64,000 bases of DNA from assembly GCA_047623945.1 (NCBI GenBank), contig JBLHOT010000009.1:16444-80443 (forward strand), given 5' to 3'. The notes under the pieces were generated by a model. It did not search any database and was not told the origin of the DNA. It worked only from the letters and a program-made list of their open reading frames with translations. Every line of letters starts with the position of its first letter. Positions within the stretch are counted from its first letter, which is position 1. Shown piece by piece: positions 45,884-55,404 of the stretch. The translations under genes and the position numbers were made by a program. Source of the DNA: Arcticibacterium sp047623945. GTDB taxonomy: Bacteria > Bacteroidota > Bacteroidia > Cytophagales > Spirosomataceae.

Positions 45884-47611
45884 ATGGCCACAAGCAAAAA
45901 GAAGAAGCTAAGGAGTGAAGACTGGTTTGGTAAAGAGGGTAAGGATGGCTTTATCTATAGAAGTTGGATAAAAAATCAAGGCTACCCTGCTCATCAATTC
46001 AAAGGAAAGCCTGTTATAGGAATATGTAATACCTGGTCTGAGGCGACACCTTGTAATGGCCATTTTAGAGAACTGGCTCAATTTATAAAAAACGGTGTTT
46101 ATGAGGCTGGTGGGTTCCCTCTAGAATTCCCTGTAATGTCCTTAGGCGAAACAATAATAAGGCCTACGGCTATGCTATACAGAAACTTAGCAGCCATGAC
46201 TGTAGAAGAGAGTATCAGAGCAAATCCTTTTGATGCTGTAGTTTTAATGACAGGTTGTGACAAAACAACTCCATCCTTAGTCATGGGAGCAGCTAGTGTA
46301 GACATCCCCTCTATTGTCTTGCCAGGCGGCCCTATGTTAAATGGTAAATTCAGAGGTAAAGATTTGGGTTCGGGCACAGATGTATGGCGTTTTGATGCAG
46401 ATTACAAAGCTGGAAAAATGACTTTGGACGACATGGAAGAGGCTGAGGCCTGCATGAGCAGAAGTATAGGTCACTGTAATACCATGGGAACCGCATCCAC
46501 TATGGCTACTATGGTAGAAGCTCTCGGACTTACTTTGCCTGGAGTCTCCTCAATACCTGCGGCTGATTCTAGAAAAAAGATGATGGCTCATATGACCGGA
46601 ATTAGAGCAGTGGAGATGGTTAAGGAAGATTTAACCATTTCTAAAATATTAACCCGCCCAGCATTTTTAAATGCCATTAAGGTGAATTCTGCCGTTGGCG
46701 GTTCTACCAACTTCGTCTTGCATTTATTAGCGATAGCTAAAAGAATGGAAATACCCCTTACTCTAGATGATTTTGATGTTCATGGTTCTAAAATTCCTTT
46801 CTTACTTAATCTCATGCCTTCCGGTAAATACCTTATGGAGGACTATTATTATGCGGGCGGAATTCAAGTTATTCTTAAAGAGCTAGAGAACCATCTAAAT
46901 ACAGAGGCGATAACCGTCAATGGCAAAACGCTTACAGAAAACTCAAAAAAGGCTAGAAATTGGAATTCGGATGTAATACGGCCGATATCAGACCCCATTA
47001 TTAAAGAAGGCGGTATTACAGTAGTTAAAGGAAACCTTTGCAAAGAAGGAGCAGTCATCAAGGTTTCTGCTGCCAGCCCAGAACTATTAAAGCATAAAGG
47101 GCGTGCTGTGGTTTTCGAAACGATAGAAGATTATCACGCTAGAGTAGATGACCCAGATTTAGATATTGATGAAAACTGCGTCATGGTTTTGAAAAACGTT
47201 GGCCCAAAGGGCTACCCTGGCATGCCAGAAGTTGGAAATATGGCTCTACCTAAGAAAATTATACAAAAGGGCGTTACCGATATGGTGAGAATCTCTGATG
47301 GAAGAATGAGTGGAACAGCATACGGAACTGTTTTCTTACATGCCTCCCCAGAGTCTGCCCTTGGAAGTCCCTTAGCCTTGGTAGAAGATGGAGATATCAT
47401 TGAATCCGATGTATTCAATAAAAGTATCCACTTGCATGTCTCTGATGAGGAATTAGCAGAAAGACGTAAAAAGTGGAAGCCATTGGATTTAGGTTTTGAT
47501 AGAGGTTATATTAAGCTATACATAGACACCGTAAACCAAGCCCATGAAGGTGCAGACATGGGCTTTCTACAAGGAAAATCAGGAAGTATTGTTAATAGAG
47601 AATCACACTAA
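45884..47611 (+). CDS. IlvD/Edd family sugar-acid dehydratase (L-arabonate dehydratase-like)
   Basis: A 575-residue Fe-S dehydratase. The N-terminal RSWIKNQGYPAHQFKGKPVI, GICNTWSEATPCN, MSLGETIIRPTAMLYRNLAAM, LMTGCDKTTPSL and SRSIGHCNTMGTAST contain the cluster Cys residues. The sequence style matches aldonate dehydratases more than the branched-chain amino acid IlvD, and no ilv genes are near, so it likely dehydrates a pentonate or similar acid to a 2-keto-3-deoxy acid. It may be controlled by the Nudix regulator upstream; that link is inference. Confidence 0.88.
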   Translation: MATSKKKKLRSEDWFGKEGKDGFIYRSWIKNQGYPAHQFKGKPVIGICNTWSEATPCNGHFRELAQFIKNGVYEAGGFPLEFPVMSLGETIIRPTAMLYRNLAAMTVEESIRANPFDAVVLMTGCDKTTPSLVMGAASVDIPSIVLPGGPMLNGKFRGKDLGSGTDVWRFDADYKAGKMTLDDMEEAEACMSRSIGHCNTMGTASTMATMVEALGLTLPGVSSIPAADSRKKMMAHMTGIRAVEMVKEDLTISKILTRPAFLNAIKVNSAVGGSTNFVLHLLAIAKRMEIPLTLDDFDVHGSKIPFLLNLMPSGKYLMEDYYYAGGIQVILKELENHLNTEAITVNGKTLTENSKKARNWNSDVIRPISDPIIKEGGITVVKGNLCKEGAVIKVSAASPELLKHKGRAVVFETIEDYHARVDDPDLDIDENCVMVLKNVGPKGYPGMPEVGNMALPKKIIQKGVTDMVRISDGRMSGTAYGTVFLHASPESALGSPLALVEDGDIIESDVFNKSIHLHVSDEELAERRKKWKPLDLGFDRGYIKLYIDTVNQAHEGADMGFLQGKSGSIVNRESH

Positions 47612-47698
47612 TACGGCCTTTACGTATAGATGTTTGGCTACTCAGACATCATTGTGTAGCTTTAGGAACCCAAGTAACCCTAAAGTATCATATAAAAG

Positions 47699-48673
47699 AT
47701 GAATTTTCGAACCCAAATCGAACTTTCTGAGCTGCCATTCAAAATAGATAGATCGTCAAAAGTATTGACCATTGGCTCTTGTTTTTCCGACGGCCTGGGA
47801 CAGTATCTAACGCGGAGCAAAATCAATTGCTTGCATAATCCGTATGGGATAGTTTTTAATCCTGTTTCTATTTTTAGGCTACTCAGTCAAAGCCTAGACA
47901 ACCTTCCGGTTAAAACAAACTATTTCACTAAGAATCAAGGACTTTGGTATCATTATGATTTTCATTCTAAACATTGCAATCAAGACAAACGTCATTTGGA
48001 AAGTGAGCTGAATGATCTTCATCAACAAGTAGGTGAATTTCTAAAAAAAACGGACTACATAATTATAACGTTGGGGACAGCCTTTGCATATCGGCTTTTC
48101 CAGAATTCTTATGTGGTGGCCAATTGCCATAAAAAGGAAGCGACTTTCTTCAAAAAAGAAATACTCTCTTTAAAGGAAATAGATATTAGATTTAAACAAT
48201 TCTACGAACGACTTGTACAGATCAACCCCAAAGTCAAACTAATTTTCACAGTTAGCCCAGTAAGACATATCAAGGACACACTTCCGGGTAATAGCCTTAG
48301 CAAGAGCATCTTAAGACTAGCTTCACAGCAATTCACTGAAGAGAGTAAAAATATTTCCTATTTCCCTTCCTATGAAATTCTCATGGATGACTTACGAGAT
48401 TATAGATACTACTCAGAGGACATGATACATGTTAATGAAGTTGGTCAGAAATATGTCATAGAGCATTTTAAAAAAACAGCCTTTTCTAAAGACCTTCTCG
48501 ATTTTATTTCTGAGTGGGATCAAATTAGAAATCAAATTAATCACCGGCCCTTTCAGTCGGACTCAGAAATACACCAAAAATTTCTTAAAAAATTGGTTCA
48601 AAGATTAGAAAAACTAAAAGGTTCGGTGGACGTAAACAATGAACTAGAAATGGTAAAGGCTCAGCTCATTTAA
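47699..48673 (+). CDS. GSCFA domain protein
   Basis: A 324-residue protein with the family signature LTIGSCFSDGLGQYL (residues 22-36), then NPYGIVFNPVSIFRLL, ITLGTAFAYRL, KLIFTVSPVRHIKDT and YYSEDMIHVNEVGQKYV. The GSCFA fold is SGNH-hydrolase-like, with Ser in GSCFS and the Asp-His pair in EDMIH. No signal peptide is seen. The substrate is unknown; it may be a cytoplasmic esterase or acyltransferase. It starts 87 bp after the dehydratase gene. Confidence 0.9.
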   Translation: MNFRTQIELSELPFKIDRSSKVLTIGSCFSDGLGQYLTRSKINCLHNPYGIVFNPVSIFRLLSQSLDNLPVKTNYFTKNQGLWYHYDFHSKHCNQDKRHLESELNDLHQQVGEFLKKTDYIIITLGTAFAYRLFQNSYVVANCHKKEATFFKKEILSLKEIDIRFKQFYERLVQINPKVKLIFTVSPVRHIKDTLPGNSLSKSILRLASQQFTEESKNISYFPSYEILMDDLRDYRYYSEDMIHVNEVGQKYVIEHFKKTAFSKDLLDFISEWDQIRNQINHRPFQSDSEIHQKFLKKLVQRLEKLKGSVDVNNELEMVKAQLI

Positions 48674-48751
48674 TCTTTTAAATATTTAAAGACTTTGTAA
48701 AACTTTCCGCTACATAATACTGTTTTATGCACGAATTCAAACTGAAGTTTA

Positions 48752-49843
48752 GTGATAAGTAAAGAAGATGTTTTAGCTGCTCTTAGTAATGTAGAAGAAC
48801 CTGACTTGAAAAAGGATCTGGTTACTCTCAATATGATTAAAGACGTAGCTGTGGAGGGCTTTAAAATAAGTTTTACGGTAGTATTAACAACTCCAGCATG
48901 CCCCTTGAAAGAGGTTATCAGAAAAAGATGCATGGATGCCCTAGAGGAAAAGTTAGGCACCGAAATAGAGGTAGACATCGCGATGACAGCCGAAGTAACT
49001 ACCATTAGAAACAACAATCCACAACTTCCTGGTGTCAAAAACATTATAGCAATTTCTTCAGGAAAGGGCGGTGTTGGAAAATCAACGGTAACGGCGAATC
49101 TAGCTTTGGCTCTCAAGGATTTTGGAGCAAAAGTAGGTATCATAGATGCAGACATTTTTGGACCCTCTATTCCTCTTATGTTTGGAGCAGAGGATGTGCA
49201 ACCGCTGATAACGCCCAAAGACGGAAAAAACATGATTCATCCCGTCAATCAATTTGGAATTAAAATGATTTCAATAGGCTTTCTTACACCCAAAGACAAT
49301 GCAGTGGTTTGGCGTGGCCCAATGGCCAGTCAGGCACTTAGACAATTTTTGGGAGATGTGGACTGGGGTGACTTAGATTATCTACTAATTGATTTGCCTC
49401 CTGGTACGAGCGACATACACTTATCTTTGGTTCAAACGGTGCCCGTAACTGGTGCTGTGGTAGTAACGACTCCGCAGAAAGTAGCTGTGGCAGATGCTAC
49501 CAAAGGTTTATCTATGTTTCAGCAGCCACAGATAAACGTACCCATATTAGGTATAGTAGAAAATATGGCCTACTTCACACCCGAAGAACTCCCAGATAAT
49601 AAGTATTATATATTCGGAAAAGACGGAGGTAAAGAGTTAGCCGCTAAGTTTAATGTACCTCTATTAGGAGAGATACCTATAGTACAAGGAATAAGAGAAG
49701 CTGGTGACGCAGGCAGGCCAGTTATGATGGGACAAGATTCCGTTTCTAAAGAGGCTTTCAAAAAAACAGCAGAAGCTCTCGCCCAACAATTGGCGATAAG
49801 AAACGCCTCTACACCCGCCACGGAAAGAGTAGTTGTAGCTTAG
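48752..49843 (+). CDS. apbC: Mrp/ApbC family iron-sulfur carrier ATPase
   Basis: A 363-residue protein with an N-terminal MIP18/DUF59 domain (VLAALSNVEEPDLKKDLVTL), a P-loop of the Mrp type SSGKGGVGKSTVTANLA, IIDADIFGPSIPLMFG, WRGPMASQALRQFLGDVDWG and DLPPGTSDIHLSL. It binds and delivers Fe-S clusters. It uses a GTG start (48752); no upstream ATG is in frame. The NfuA-like scaffold gene follows after 54 bp, so the two probably work together. Confidence 0.95.
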   Translation: MISKEDVLAALSNVEEPDLKKDLVTLNMIKDVAVEGFKISFTVVLTTPACPLKEVIRKRCMDALEEKLGTEIEVDIAMTAEVTTIRNNNPQLPGVKNIIAISSGKGGVGKSTVTANLALALKDFGAKVGIIDADIFGPSIPLMFGAEDVQPLITPKDGKNMIHPVNQFGIKMISIGFLTPKDNAVVWRGPMASQALRQFLGDVDWGDLDYLLIDLPPGTSDIHLSLVQTVPVTGAVVVTTPQKVAVADATKGLSMFQQPQINVPILGIVENMAYFTPEELPDNKYYIFGKDGGKELAAKFNVPLLGEIPIVQGIREAGDAGRPVMMGQDSVSKEAFKKTAEALAQQLAIRNASTPATERVVVA

Positions 49844-49897
49844 TAGGTATTAGGAAATTATTTTAGGGTAAACTATTTTTGTTAAAATAATAAAGAG

Positions 49898-50146
49898 ATG
49901 AGTTCTATAAACGAACGTGTGGAAATGGCCTTAGACGGCGTGAGACCTTATTTAGAGGCCGACGGTGGCAATGTAAACGTACTAGAAATAACAACAGAAG
50001 GTACGGTTATGTTAGAACTTTTGGGGGCTTGTGGCTCTTGTCCCATGTCTACTATGACTTTTAAAGCTGGCCTAGAAGAGGCCATTTTAAAATCCGTTCC
50101 TGAGATTAAAAAAGTAGTAGCAGTAAATCTAACTCCAGCGGGATAA
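49898..50146 (+). CDS. NifU C-terminal domain Fe-S scaffold protein (Nfu type)
   Basis: An 82-residue protein consisting only of the NifU C-terminal domain: VRPYLEADGGNVNVLEI and the cluster-binding LGACGSCPMSTMTFK, with CxxC at residues 45-48. It can hold a 4Fe-4S cluster between two monomers and pass it to targets. It lies in tandem with the Mrp/ApbC gene. A hairpin terminator follows 35 bp downstream. Confidence 0.95.
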   Translation: MSSINERVEMALDGVRPYLEADGGNVNVLEITTEGTVMLELLGACGSCPMSTMTFKAGLEEAILKSVPEIKKVVAVNLTPAG

Positions 50147-50181
50147 GCATAGAATATAAATTATAAAAGCATTTTATTGAA

Positions 50182-50208
50182 CTACTTGCCAAAGCAAGTA
50201 GCTTTTTT
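50182..50208 (+). terminator. Intrinsic terminator after the Nfu gene
   Basis: An 8-bp perfect stem (50182-50189 with 50194-50201, loop CAAA) followed by CTTTTTT. It closes the apbC-nfu unit. Confidence 0.8.
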
Positions 50209-50264
50209 ATTTATCTTAGCACTACTAATCGTGTTTCCTATAATAATTTTCGCTTCCCATTGTA

Positions 50265-52046
50265 ATGAGTACCAAACTTAAAGTCGGCATATTTTTCGGT
50301 GGTCCCTCACGAGAAAGAGAGATTTCTTTCAAAGGTGGTAAAACAGCCTATAACCATTTGGACAAAAGTCTTTATGAACCTGTATTAATTTTTGTCGATA
50401 GTATAGGTAATTTTATTGAAATCAGACCTGAATTTATTGATGCAGATTCTATCAAGGACTTTTATCCCTCTAAAAACTTAAATAATGGCTTCCGTGTGTA
50501 CATAGAGGCTCTTGGTTCTTTAAATGAAACTCAGCTTTACAAGCTTATATACAAGATTGGGAAGCAAATAAAAGTAGATAAACTCAAAGAGCATATTGAT
50601 ATAGCCTTTCCTATTATGCACGGACCCTACGCCGAAGACGGCAGTATTCAAGGGCTCCTGGAATGGTATGGAATCCCCTATGTAGGACCTAGTATTTTGG
50701 GCTCTGCTATTGGCATCAACAAACCGTTTCAAAATCATCTTTTAGCCAAATCAAACGGCCAAAAGAAAAAGACCCGAGTTATTTCTAGAAAAGAATGGGA
50801 GAACGCAAACAAATCAAGCCTCTTTAGTGAATTAACTAAGACATTGGGGTTCCCTTTGGTTGTTAAAGCTCCTCATCAAGGTTCTTCAATCGGTGTGGGG
50901 ATTGTCCGAAAAAGAAGCATGGAAGAATTCTCAAAAAAGATGTTTCAATGTTTTTTTGATACCATTATTTATCAAAAAGATTGGACTAAGCTTACCGCAC
51001 GTCAAAAGAAAAACATCTTAGAGAAAATGCAAACTCTAGGTGAAGGAATAGGTTTCCCTGTGGTACTTAATGGAGAAGAAGTTTCTCATCCAAATAAGCT
51101 TTTAAAAGCCTTAAACATTTACCTAAAAACTAATTCAGAGGCCATTTTAACCTCGAACAATTCTGAAGACTATGTCCTCATAGAGGAATTTATTGAGGGT
51201 CAGGAATTTTCAATGGGTCTTATCCAAGACGACGACTTTCAGGTTTTTGCCTTGCCACCTACAGAGATCTATGGAGACATCGAATCCTATGATTTTAAGT
51301 CTAAATATCAATCTAACGCTACCAAGAAAAGAATTCCCATTGAAACCAATTTTGAGAATTTATCAAAAATTGAAAAAGAAGGAATTACCGCCTTCAATGA
51401 CTTGGGACAAAACGTTATCTGTAGAATTGACGGGTTTCTTACAGAAGATGATCAAGTTATCTTTCATGACCCGAATACCATCCCTGGAATGTCACCAAGC
51501 AGCTTAATTTTCAAGCAAATGGCAGAAATTGGACTGAATGTTAGTCAATCCATAAATTATCTAATCAGACAGTCCCTTAATCAACGCATTAGAGATGGAA
51601 AAAACACCCATCATTTTAAGGGTATACTTTCTCAGATTGACGAAAATATGGCTTCCTCCAAATCAAAAGCTAAGAAAAAAATTGCTTTAATTTTTGGTGA
51701 AAACGAGGAAGAGTACATGGCAATACAATCTAAATATAATCAACTAGCTGCATCTGAAGATTCTGTACCTACCTGCATTTGTGCTGCCAAAAATGGACAT
51801 CACTATCTTATTCCTATAACCCTTATGTACAAATCTGGCATTCTAGAGTTTGGTTCTGCTATTGGAGCTCCAAAGCACGCTTTTATACAGAAATTAATAG
51901 ATAAGACGGAAGTGTTAAGAAACCTTTACGCTGGTGATGTCAACTTTAAGGTTGAAAAAATAGAAGAGAGCCAGCTTCAATTATCTTTTGATGAGCTCAT
52001 ATCTGGGAGTTCCTTAGTTGAAAAAGAAACTTCAGATAATGGCTAA
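50265..52046 (+). CDS. D-alanine-D-alanine ligase-like ATP-grasp protein with C-terminal extension
   Basis: A 593-residue protein whose first 440 residues follow Ddl: VGIFFGGPSREREISF, HGPYAEDGSIQGLLEWYGIPYVGP in parts, VVKAPHQGSSIGVGIV, VLIEEFIEGQEFSMGLI and HDPNTIPGMSPSSL (the usual ExN is DPN). The usual Ddl is about 310-370 residues. The last 125 residues restart with KKIALIFGENEEEYMAI, resembling the beginning of a second Ddl module that stops early. Function may be dipeptide synthesis for peptidoglycan or another peptide ligation. It overlaps the RNase H gene by 8 bp. Confidence 0.82.
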   Translation: MSTKLKVGIFFGGPSREREISFKGGKTAYNHLDKSLYEPVLIFVDSIGNFIEIRPEFIDADSIKDFYPSKNLNNGFRVYIEALGSLNETQLYKLIYKIGKQIKVDKLKEHIDIAFPIMHGPYAEDGSIQGLLEWYGIPYVGPSILGSAIGINKPFQNHLLAKSNGQKKKTRVISRKEWENANKSSLFSELTKTLGFPLVVKAPHQGSSIGVGIVRKRSMEEFSKKMFQCFFDTIIYQKDWTKLTARQKKNILEKMQTLGEGIGFPVVLNGEEVSHPNKLLKALNIYLKTNSEAILTSNNSEDYVLIEEFIEGQEFSMGLIQDDDFQVFALPPTEIYGDIESYDFKSKYQSNATKKRIPIETNFENLSKIEKEGITAFNDLGQNVICRIDGFLTEDDQVIFHDPNTIPGMSPSSLIFKQMAEIGLNVSQSINYLIRQSLNQRIRDGKNTHHFKGILSQIDENMASSKSKAKKKIALIFGENEEEYMAIQSKYNQLAASEDSVPTCICAAKNGHHYLIPITLMYKSGILEFGSAIGAPKHAFIQKLIDKTEVLRNLYAGDVNFKVEKIEESQLQLSFDELISGSSLVEKETSDNG

Positions 52047-52668
52047 AAAGAAGAAATATTATGTAGTCTGGGCCGGCAGAAAAAGAGGAATTTACTCAGA
52101 CTGGGATACCTGCAAAAAACAAATAGACGGATTTACCGGAGCACAGTATAAATCATTTGAATCTCAGCAAGCAGCTATTGACGCATTTGCTAAAAATTAT
52201 GCTCAGTCCGTTACTAAAGGTGGCTCTAAAGGCAAAGCCGCTATAAACCTAAACGCCACACCTCCAATTAAAGAGAGCGTGGTGGTAGATGCCGCTTGGA
52301 ATACCAAATCTGGTGATATGGAATACCAAGGTTTTGATTTTAGAACAGGTAAACTATTGTTCAAAAAAGGGCCTTTCAAGGACGGAACGAATAACATTGG
52401 CGAGTTTCTAGCTATTGTACATGCTTTAGCCCTCTTAAAAAAACACGATGTAAATCTACCCATATATACCGACTCTAGGACCGCTATGAGCTGGGTTAGA
52501 AAAAAGTGTGCGAACACTAAGCTTAAGCCTACAGATAACAATGCTGAGCTTTTCGAATTGAATAAGAGAGCCGAAGAATGGCTTAAAGCCAATACGTATG
52601 AAAACCCAATACTAAAATGGGAAACCAAAAACTGGGGCGAAAACCCTGCAGATTTCGGCAGAAAATAA
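52039..52668 (+). CDS. rnhA: Ribonuclease H1 with N-terminal viroplasmin-like domain
   Basis: A 209-residue protein from the ATG at 52039 (in-frame ATG 21 bp upstream is unlikely). The N-terminal domain (KKKYYVVWAGRKRGIYSDWDTC, FKSFESQQAAIDAF type) is the hybrid-binding viroplasmin/RNase H1 N domain. The catalytic domain follows from about 80, with VVVDAAWN (Asp), NNIGEFLAIVHAL (Glu), PIYTDSRTAMSW (Asp) and ENPADFGRK at the end. It removes RNA from RNA-DNA hybrids. It overlaps the Ddl-like gene by 8 bp. Confidence 0.92.
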   Translation: MAKKKKYYVVWAGRKRGIYSDWDTCKKQIDGFTGAQYKSFESQQAAIDAFAKNYAQSVTKGGSKGKAAINLNATPPIKESVVVDAAWNTKSGDMEYQGFDFRTGKLLFKKGPFKDGTNNIGEFLAIVHALALLKKHDVNLPIYTDSRTAMSWVRKKCANTKLKPTDNNAELFELNKRAEEWLKANTYENPILKWETKNWGENPADFGRK

Positions 52669-52683
52669 GGTAGAAATAAGCAA

Positions 52684-53376
52684 ATGTTCACCTTTAAACA
52701 ATTCGTTGTTAAGCAAGATAAATGCGGTATGAAAGTCTGTATAGACAGCTGTATTTTGGGAGCTCGTACGCAAGTTTCTTCAGGAAATAAAATTTTAGAT
52801 ATTGGCACAGGAACAGGGCTACTAAGTCTGATGTTAGCACAAAAGGCTAAGGTTAACATAGACGCTATTGAAATTGATGAAGATGCTTTTAATCAAGCCT
52901 CCGAAAACTTTAGTCAAAGCCCCTTTTCTAAGAACATCATCCCGTTTCATGCCGCCCTATCAGATTTCAAGGAAACTGATTATGATGTCATCATCTGCAA
53001 TCCGCCATTTTACAGCGGTCAACTAACTTCACCCAACCAGCAAAGAAACAAGGCTATGCATCAGGAAAGTCTTTTGCTTGAAGATTTGGCAACTGAAATA
53101 AGTGAGAAGTTAAAAATCGAGGGCACAGCCAATATCCTACTTCCATCGGCTCAAATGAGAGTTTTTGAAACTCAAATGTACAACCTAGGTTTCTTTATCA
53201 ATACCAAAACCCTTATCAAACACAATTCTGAAAAAGCACCCTTTAGAGAAATAACAGTATTTAACAGGCACAACATCCCTACCCAAATATCCGAATTTGT
53301 AATTAGAGAAACTGATAATGCGACTTACACTCAGGAATTTCAGGCTCTTATGAAGGATTACTACATTATTTTTTAA
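52684..53376 (+). CDS. trmN6: tRNA1(Val) (adenine37-N6)-methyltransferase
   Basis: A 230-residue class I methyltransferase of the YfiC/TrmN6 group. It has the N-terminal FTFKQFVVKQDKCGMKVCID, the SAM site ILDIGTGTGLLSLMLA, IDAIEIDEDAF and the catalytic N6-adenine motif NPPF in VIICNPPFYSGQ. It modifies A37 of tRNA1(Val). It starts 15 bp after rnhA on the same strand. Confidence 0.9.
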   Translation: MFTFKQFVVKQDKCGMKVCIDSCILGARTQVSSGNKILDIGTGTGLLSLMLAQKAKVNIDAIEIDEDAFNQASENFSQSPFSKNIIPFHAALSDFKETDYDVIICNPPFYSGQLTSPNQQRNKAMHQESLLLEDLATEISEKLKIEGTANILLPSAQMRVFETQMYNLGFFINTKTLIKHNSEKAPFREITVFNRHNIPTQISEFVIRETDNATYTQEFQALMKDYYIIF

Positions 53377-53407
53377 ATTTGTCTTAGTAATAATGCCTTC
53401 CTAAAAA

Positions 53408-54367
53408 ATGTCTAACCCGCAAATAAGTGTGTTGATTCCTCTTTTAAATGAGGCCGAATCTCTTCCTGAACTCCATGATTGGATTGTCAGTACACTTACA
53501 AAAGCATCTCTCTCTTATGAAATCCTATTCATTGATGATGGTAGCACGGACTCCTCATGGCAAGTCATATCTGACCTTTCATTAAAAAACGAATTTGTTA
53601 GAGGAATAAAATTTGGTAGAAACTACGGGAAAACAGCGGCCTTAGACACTGGTTTTCAAGCAGTAAAAGGTGATGTGATTATTACTATGGACTCCGATCT
53701 ACAGGACAATCCTGAGGAAATCCCAGCTCTATATGACAAAATCACAAAAGAGGGTTATGACTTAGTAAGTGGTTGGAAAAAGAAAAGACATGACCCCTTT
53801 TTGTCTAAGAATTTACCGAGCAAACTTTTCAACTGGGCTGCAAGAAGAATTTCTGGCGTAAAGCTGAACGACTTTAATTGCGGTTTGAAAGCTTATGACA
53901 AAAAAGTGGTGAAAAATATTAAGATTTATGGTGAGATGCATCGCTATATCCCAGTTATAGCCAAATGGAATGGTTACCACAAAATTGGGGAACAGGTGGT
54001 TCAACACCAAGCTCGTAAATATGGTGAGACCAAATTCGGTTTTGACCGCTTTATTAATGGTTTTTTAGATTTAATAAGTATCACGTTTGTTAATAAGTTT
54101 GGACGAAGACCTATGCACTTTTTTGGGGCCTTTGGTGTGCTATCATTTCTTCTTGGCTCAGCGATAACTTTCTTTTTGATTGCCGAAAAAATATACAACC
54201 TCTATAAGCATATTCCATATAGAAATGTGACGGACAATCCCTTATTCTTCTTGGCCTTGAGTATTATCTTGATCGGGACTCAATTCTTTCTAGCTGGTTT
54301 CTTAGGTGAGCTTTTTGTAAAACAGAACATTCAATCTAATGAGTACATCATTGAAGAAACTGTGTAA
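53408..54367 (+). CDS. GT2 family glycosyltransferase, DPM1/GtrB-like
   Basis: A 319-residue membrane-bound glycosyltransferase. The N-terminal GT-A domain has VLIPLLNEAESLPEL, LFIDDGSTDSSW, RNYGKTAALDTGF and MDSDLQDNPEEIP (nucleotide-sugar and metal binding). Two C-terminal helices (GAFGVLSFLLGSAITFFLI, FFLALSIILIGTQFFLAGF) anchor it. Such enzymes transfer a sugar to polyprenyl phosphate for later use in cell-surface glycans. No polysaccharide cluster surrounds it. Confidence 0.93.
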   Translation: MSNPQISVLIPLLNEAESLPELHDWIVSTLTKASLSYEILFIDDGSTDSSWQVISDLSLKNEFVRGIKFGRNYGKTAALDTGFQAVKGDVIITMDSDLQDNPEEIPALYDKITKEGYDLVSGWKKKRHDPFLSKNLPSKLFNWAARRISGVKLNDFNCGLKAYDKKVVKNIKIYGEMHRYIPVIAKWNGYHKIGEQVVQHQARKYGETKFGFDRFINGFLDLISITFVNKFGRRPMHFFGAFGVLSFLLGSAITFFLIAEKIYNLYKHIPYRNVTDNPLFFLALSIILIGTQFFLAGFLGELFVKQNIQSNEYIIEETV

Positions 54368-54816
54368 ACTCAGTATTTACATGGTATTTTGCTCCATGAG
54401 CCTTTGAACTCTTGTATTAAGACAGACCGACGACCATAGGGAATTGATGTGCAAACGGGGGTTATAAAGTACTAGAACCCCATTAAATGCGAGAAGCATG
54501 GTCCTTCTAGAGCGGGCATAAAGTACTGAAAGTAAATAAATTAGTTTTCAGTTTTCACGAATCCAATAACAGAATACACAGTCAAGTATAACTTAGAGAC
54601 AGTTAGTGGAATAAGGCGATGTTGGCCTCCATTTTTGAAGTGTTAGACCTTGAAGAGGTTAACTCCATTCTTCTGATGAACAAGTCAGACCACATCTATA
54701 GCTTGAAGGCCTTGGCTGTTAAACTGCCCTCCAATTTAATGAAAACCTAGTAGACTTTGGAATCGAGTAAATCAGGCACGGTTTTAGCACATTTTTAGAA
54801 AAAAAAGAATAAACCG
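54368..54816 (+). other. 449-bp gap, no convincing gene
   Basis: Only a 43-codon frame (54619-54750) is open on the plus strand, without recognisable similarity. The decamer ATAAAGTACT occurs twice, at 54464-54473 and 54518-54527, and the first copy sits in the loop of a small hairpin (GGGGTT 54458-54463, AACCCC 54476-54481). It could be a gene remnant or a regulatory region for the lipoprotein gene downstream. Confidence 0.5.
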
Positions 54817-55356
54817 ATGAATGTTAATTTCAAGAGCATACTCTTCCTGGGAATCGTTTCTCTTTTCTTGGGAGCCTGCCAAACCAATAGCACCGAAGAT
54901 ATAACCCCTCAGACAGTATCTGGAAGGTGGAATCTCCAAACTGTAACTTTAGAAGAAGAAGTTCAAGGGTTTCCAATGGAAAACTCTAATGAAAATGTAG
55001 CAGATCAGGAGCTTTATATTGAATTTAACAGTGATGGTACCTACACCACTAATTCAGACATCGAATTAGGGAAATTCTCAAAAGGAAGTGGTTCGGCTTT
55101 TACTAACAAATATGAATTCGAAAACAATATTTTAGCTCTGACTTACGATGATGCCTTGTTTCAAAGGCCACTGAGCATATATTTCATTACAGAAATTAAT
55201 GAAGAAACTACAATGAATTTGAGAACCACAAAAAAAGAACTAACTGATGCCTTCGCAGATACAATTGATTTAGACCTAGGCTCCCAAGCCTTGGCTCAAG
55301 CTTTGCTGGGTAGTCTGGTGAAATTTGATTTTACTCTATCTTTTACAAAGCAATAA
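54817..55356 (+). CDS. Lipocalin-like lipoprotein
   Basis: A 179-residue protein with a lipoprotein signal (FLGIVSLFLGAC, Cys 21). The mature part begins with SGRWNLQTVTLEEE and contains YIEFNSDGTYTTNS, KYEFENNILALTYDD and a final FDFTLSFTKQ, the strand pattern of the small lipocalin-like domains widespread in Bacteroidota. No ligand can be predicted. It is followed by a bidirectional terminator shared with rarA. Confidence 0.75.
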   Translation: MNVNFKSILFLGIVSLFLGACQTNSTEDITPQTVSGRWNLQTVTLEEEVQGFPMENSNENVADQELYIEFNSDGTYTTNSDIELGKFSKGSGSAFTNKYEFENNILALTYDDALFQRPLSIYFITEINEETTMNLRTTKKELTDAFADTIDLDLGSQALAQALLGSLVKFDFTLSFTKQ

Positions 55357-55380
55357 CGTCAAACAACATCTTTCATCTAA

Positions 55381-55404
55381 AAAAGCTCCCAACGGAGCTT
55401 TTTT
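55381..55404. terminator. Bidirectional terminator between the lipocalin-like gene and rarA
   Basis: A 10-bp perfect stem (55381-55390 with 55395-55404, loop CAAC) with A- and T-runs forming its ends serves both converging genes. It overlaps the rarA stop codon (55403-55405). Confidence 0.8.

Noticed and set aside
48670..49233. 187-residue open frame on the minus strand
   Set aside because: It is the antisense of the conserved Mrp/ApbC gene with no family features.
52203..52859. 218-residue open frame on the minus strand
   Set aside because: It lies opposite rnhA and the start of trmN6, both clear genes, and its product has no recognisable domain.
54451..54540. Possible tRNA or structured RNA in the gap after the glycosyltransferase gene
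   Set aside because: The hairpin-like pieces do not form a cloverleaf and no T-loop GGTTCGA sequence is present.
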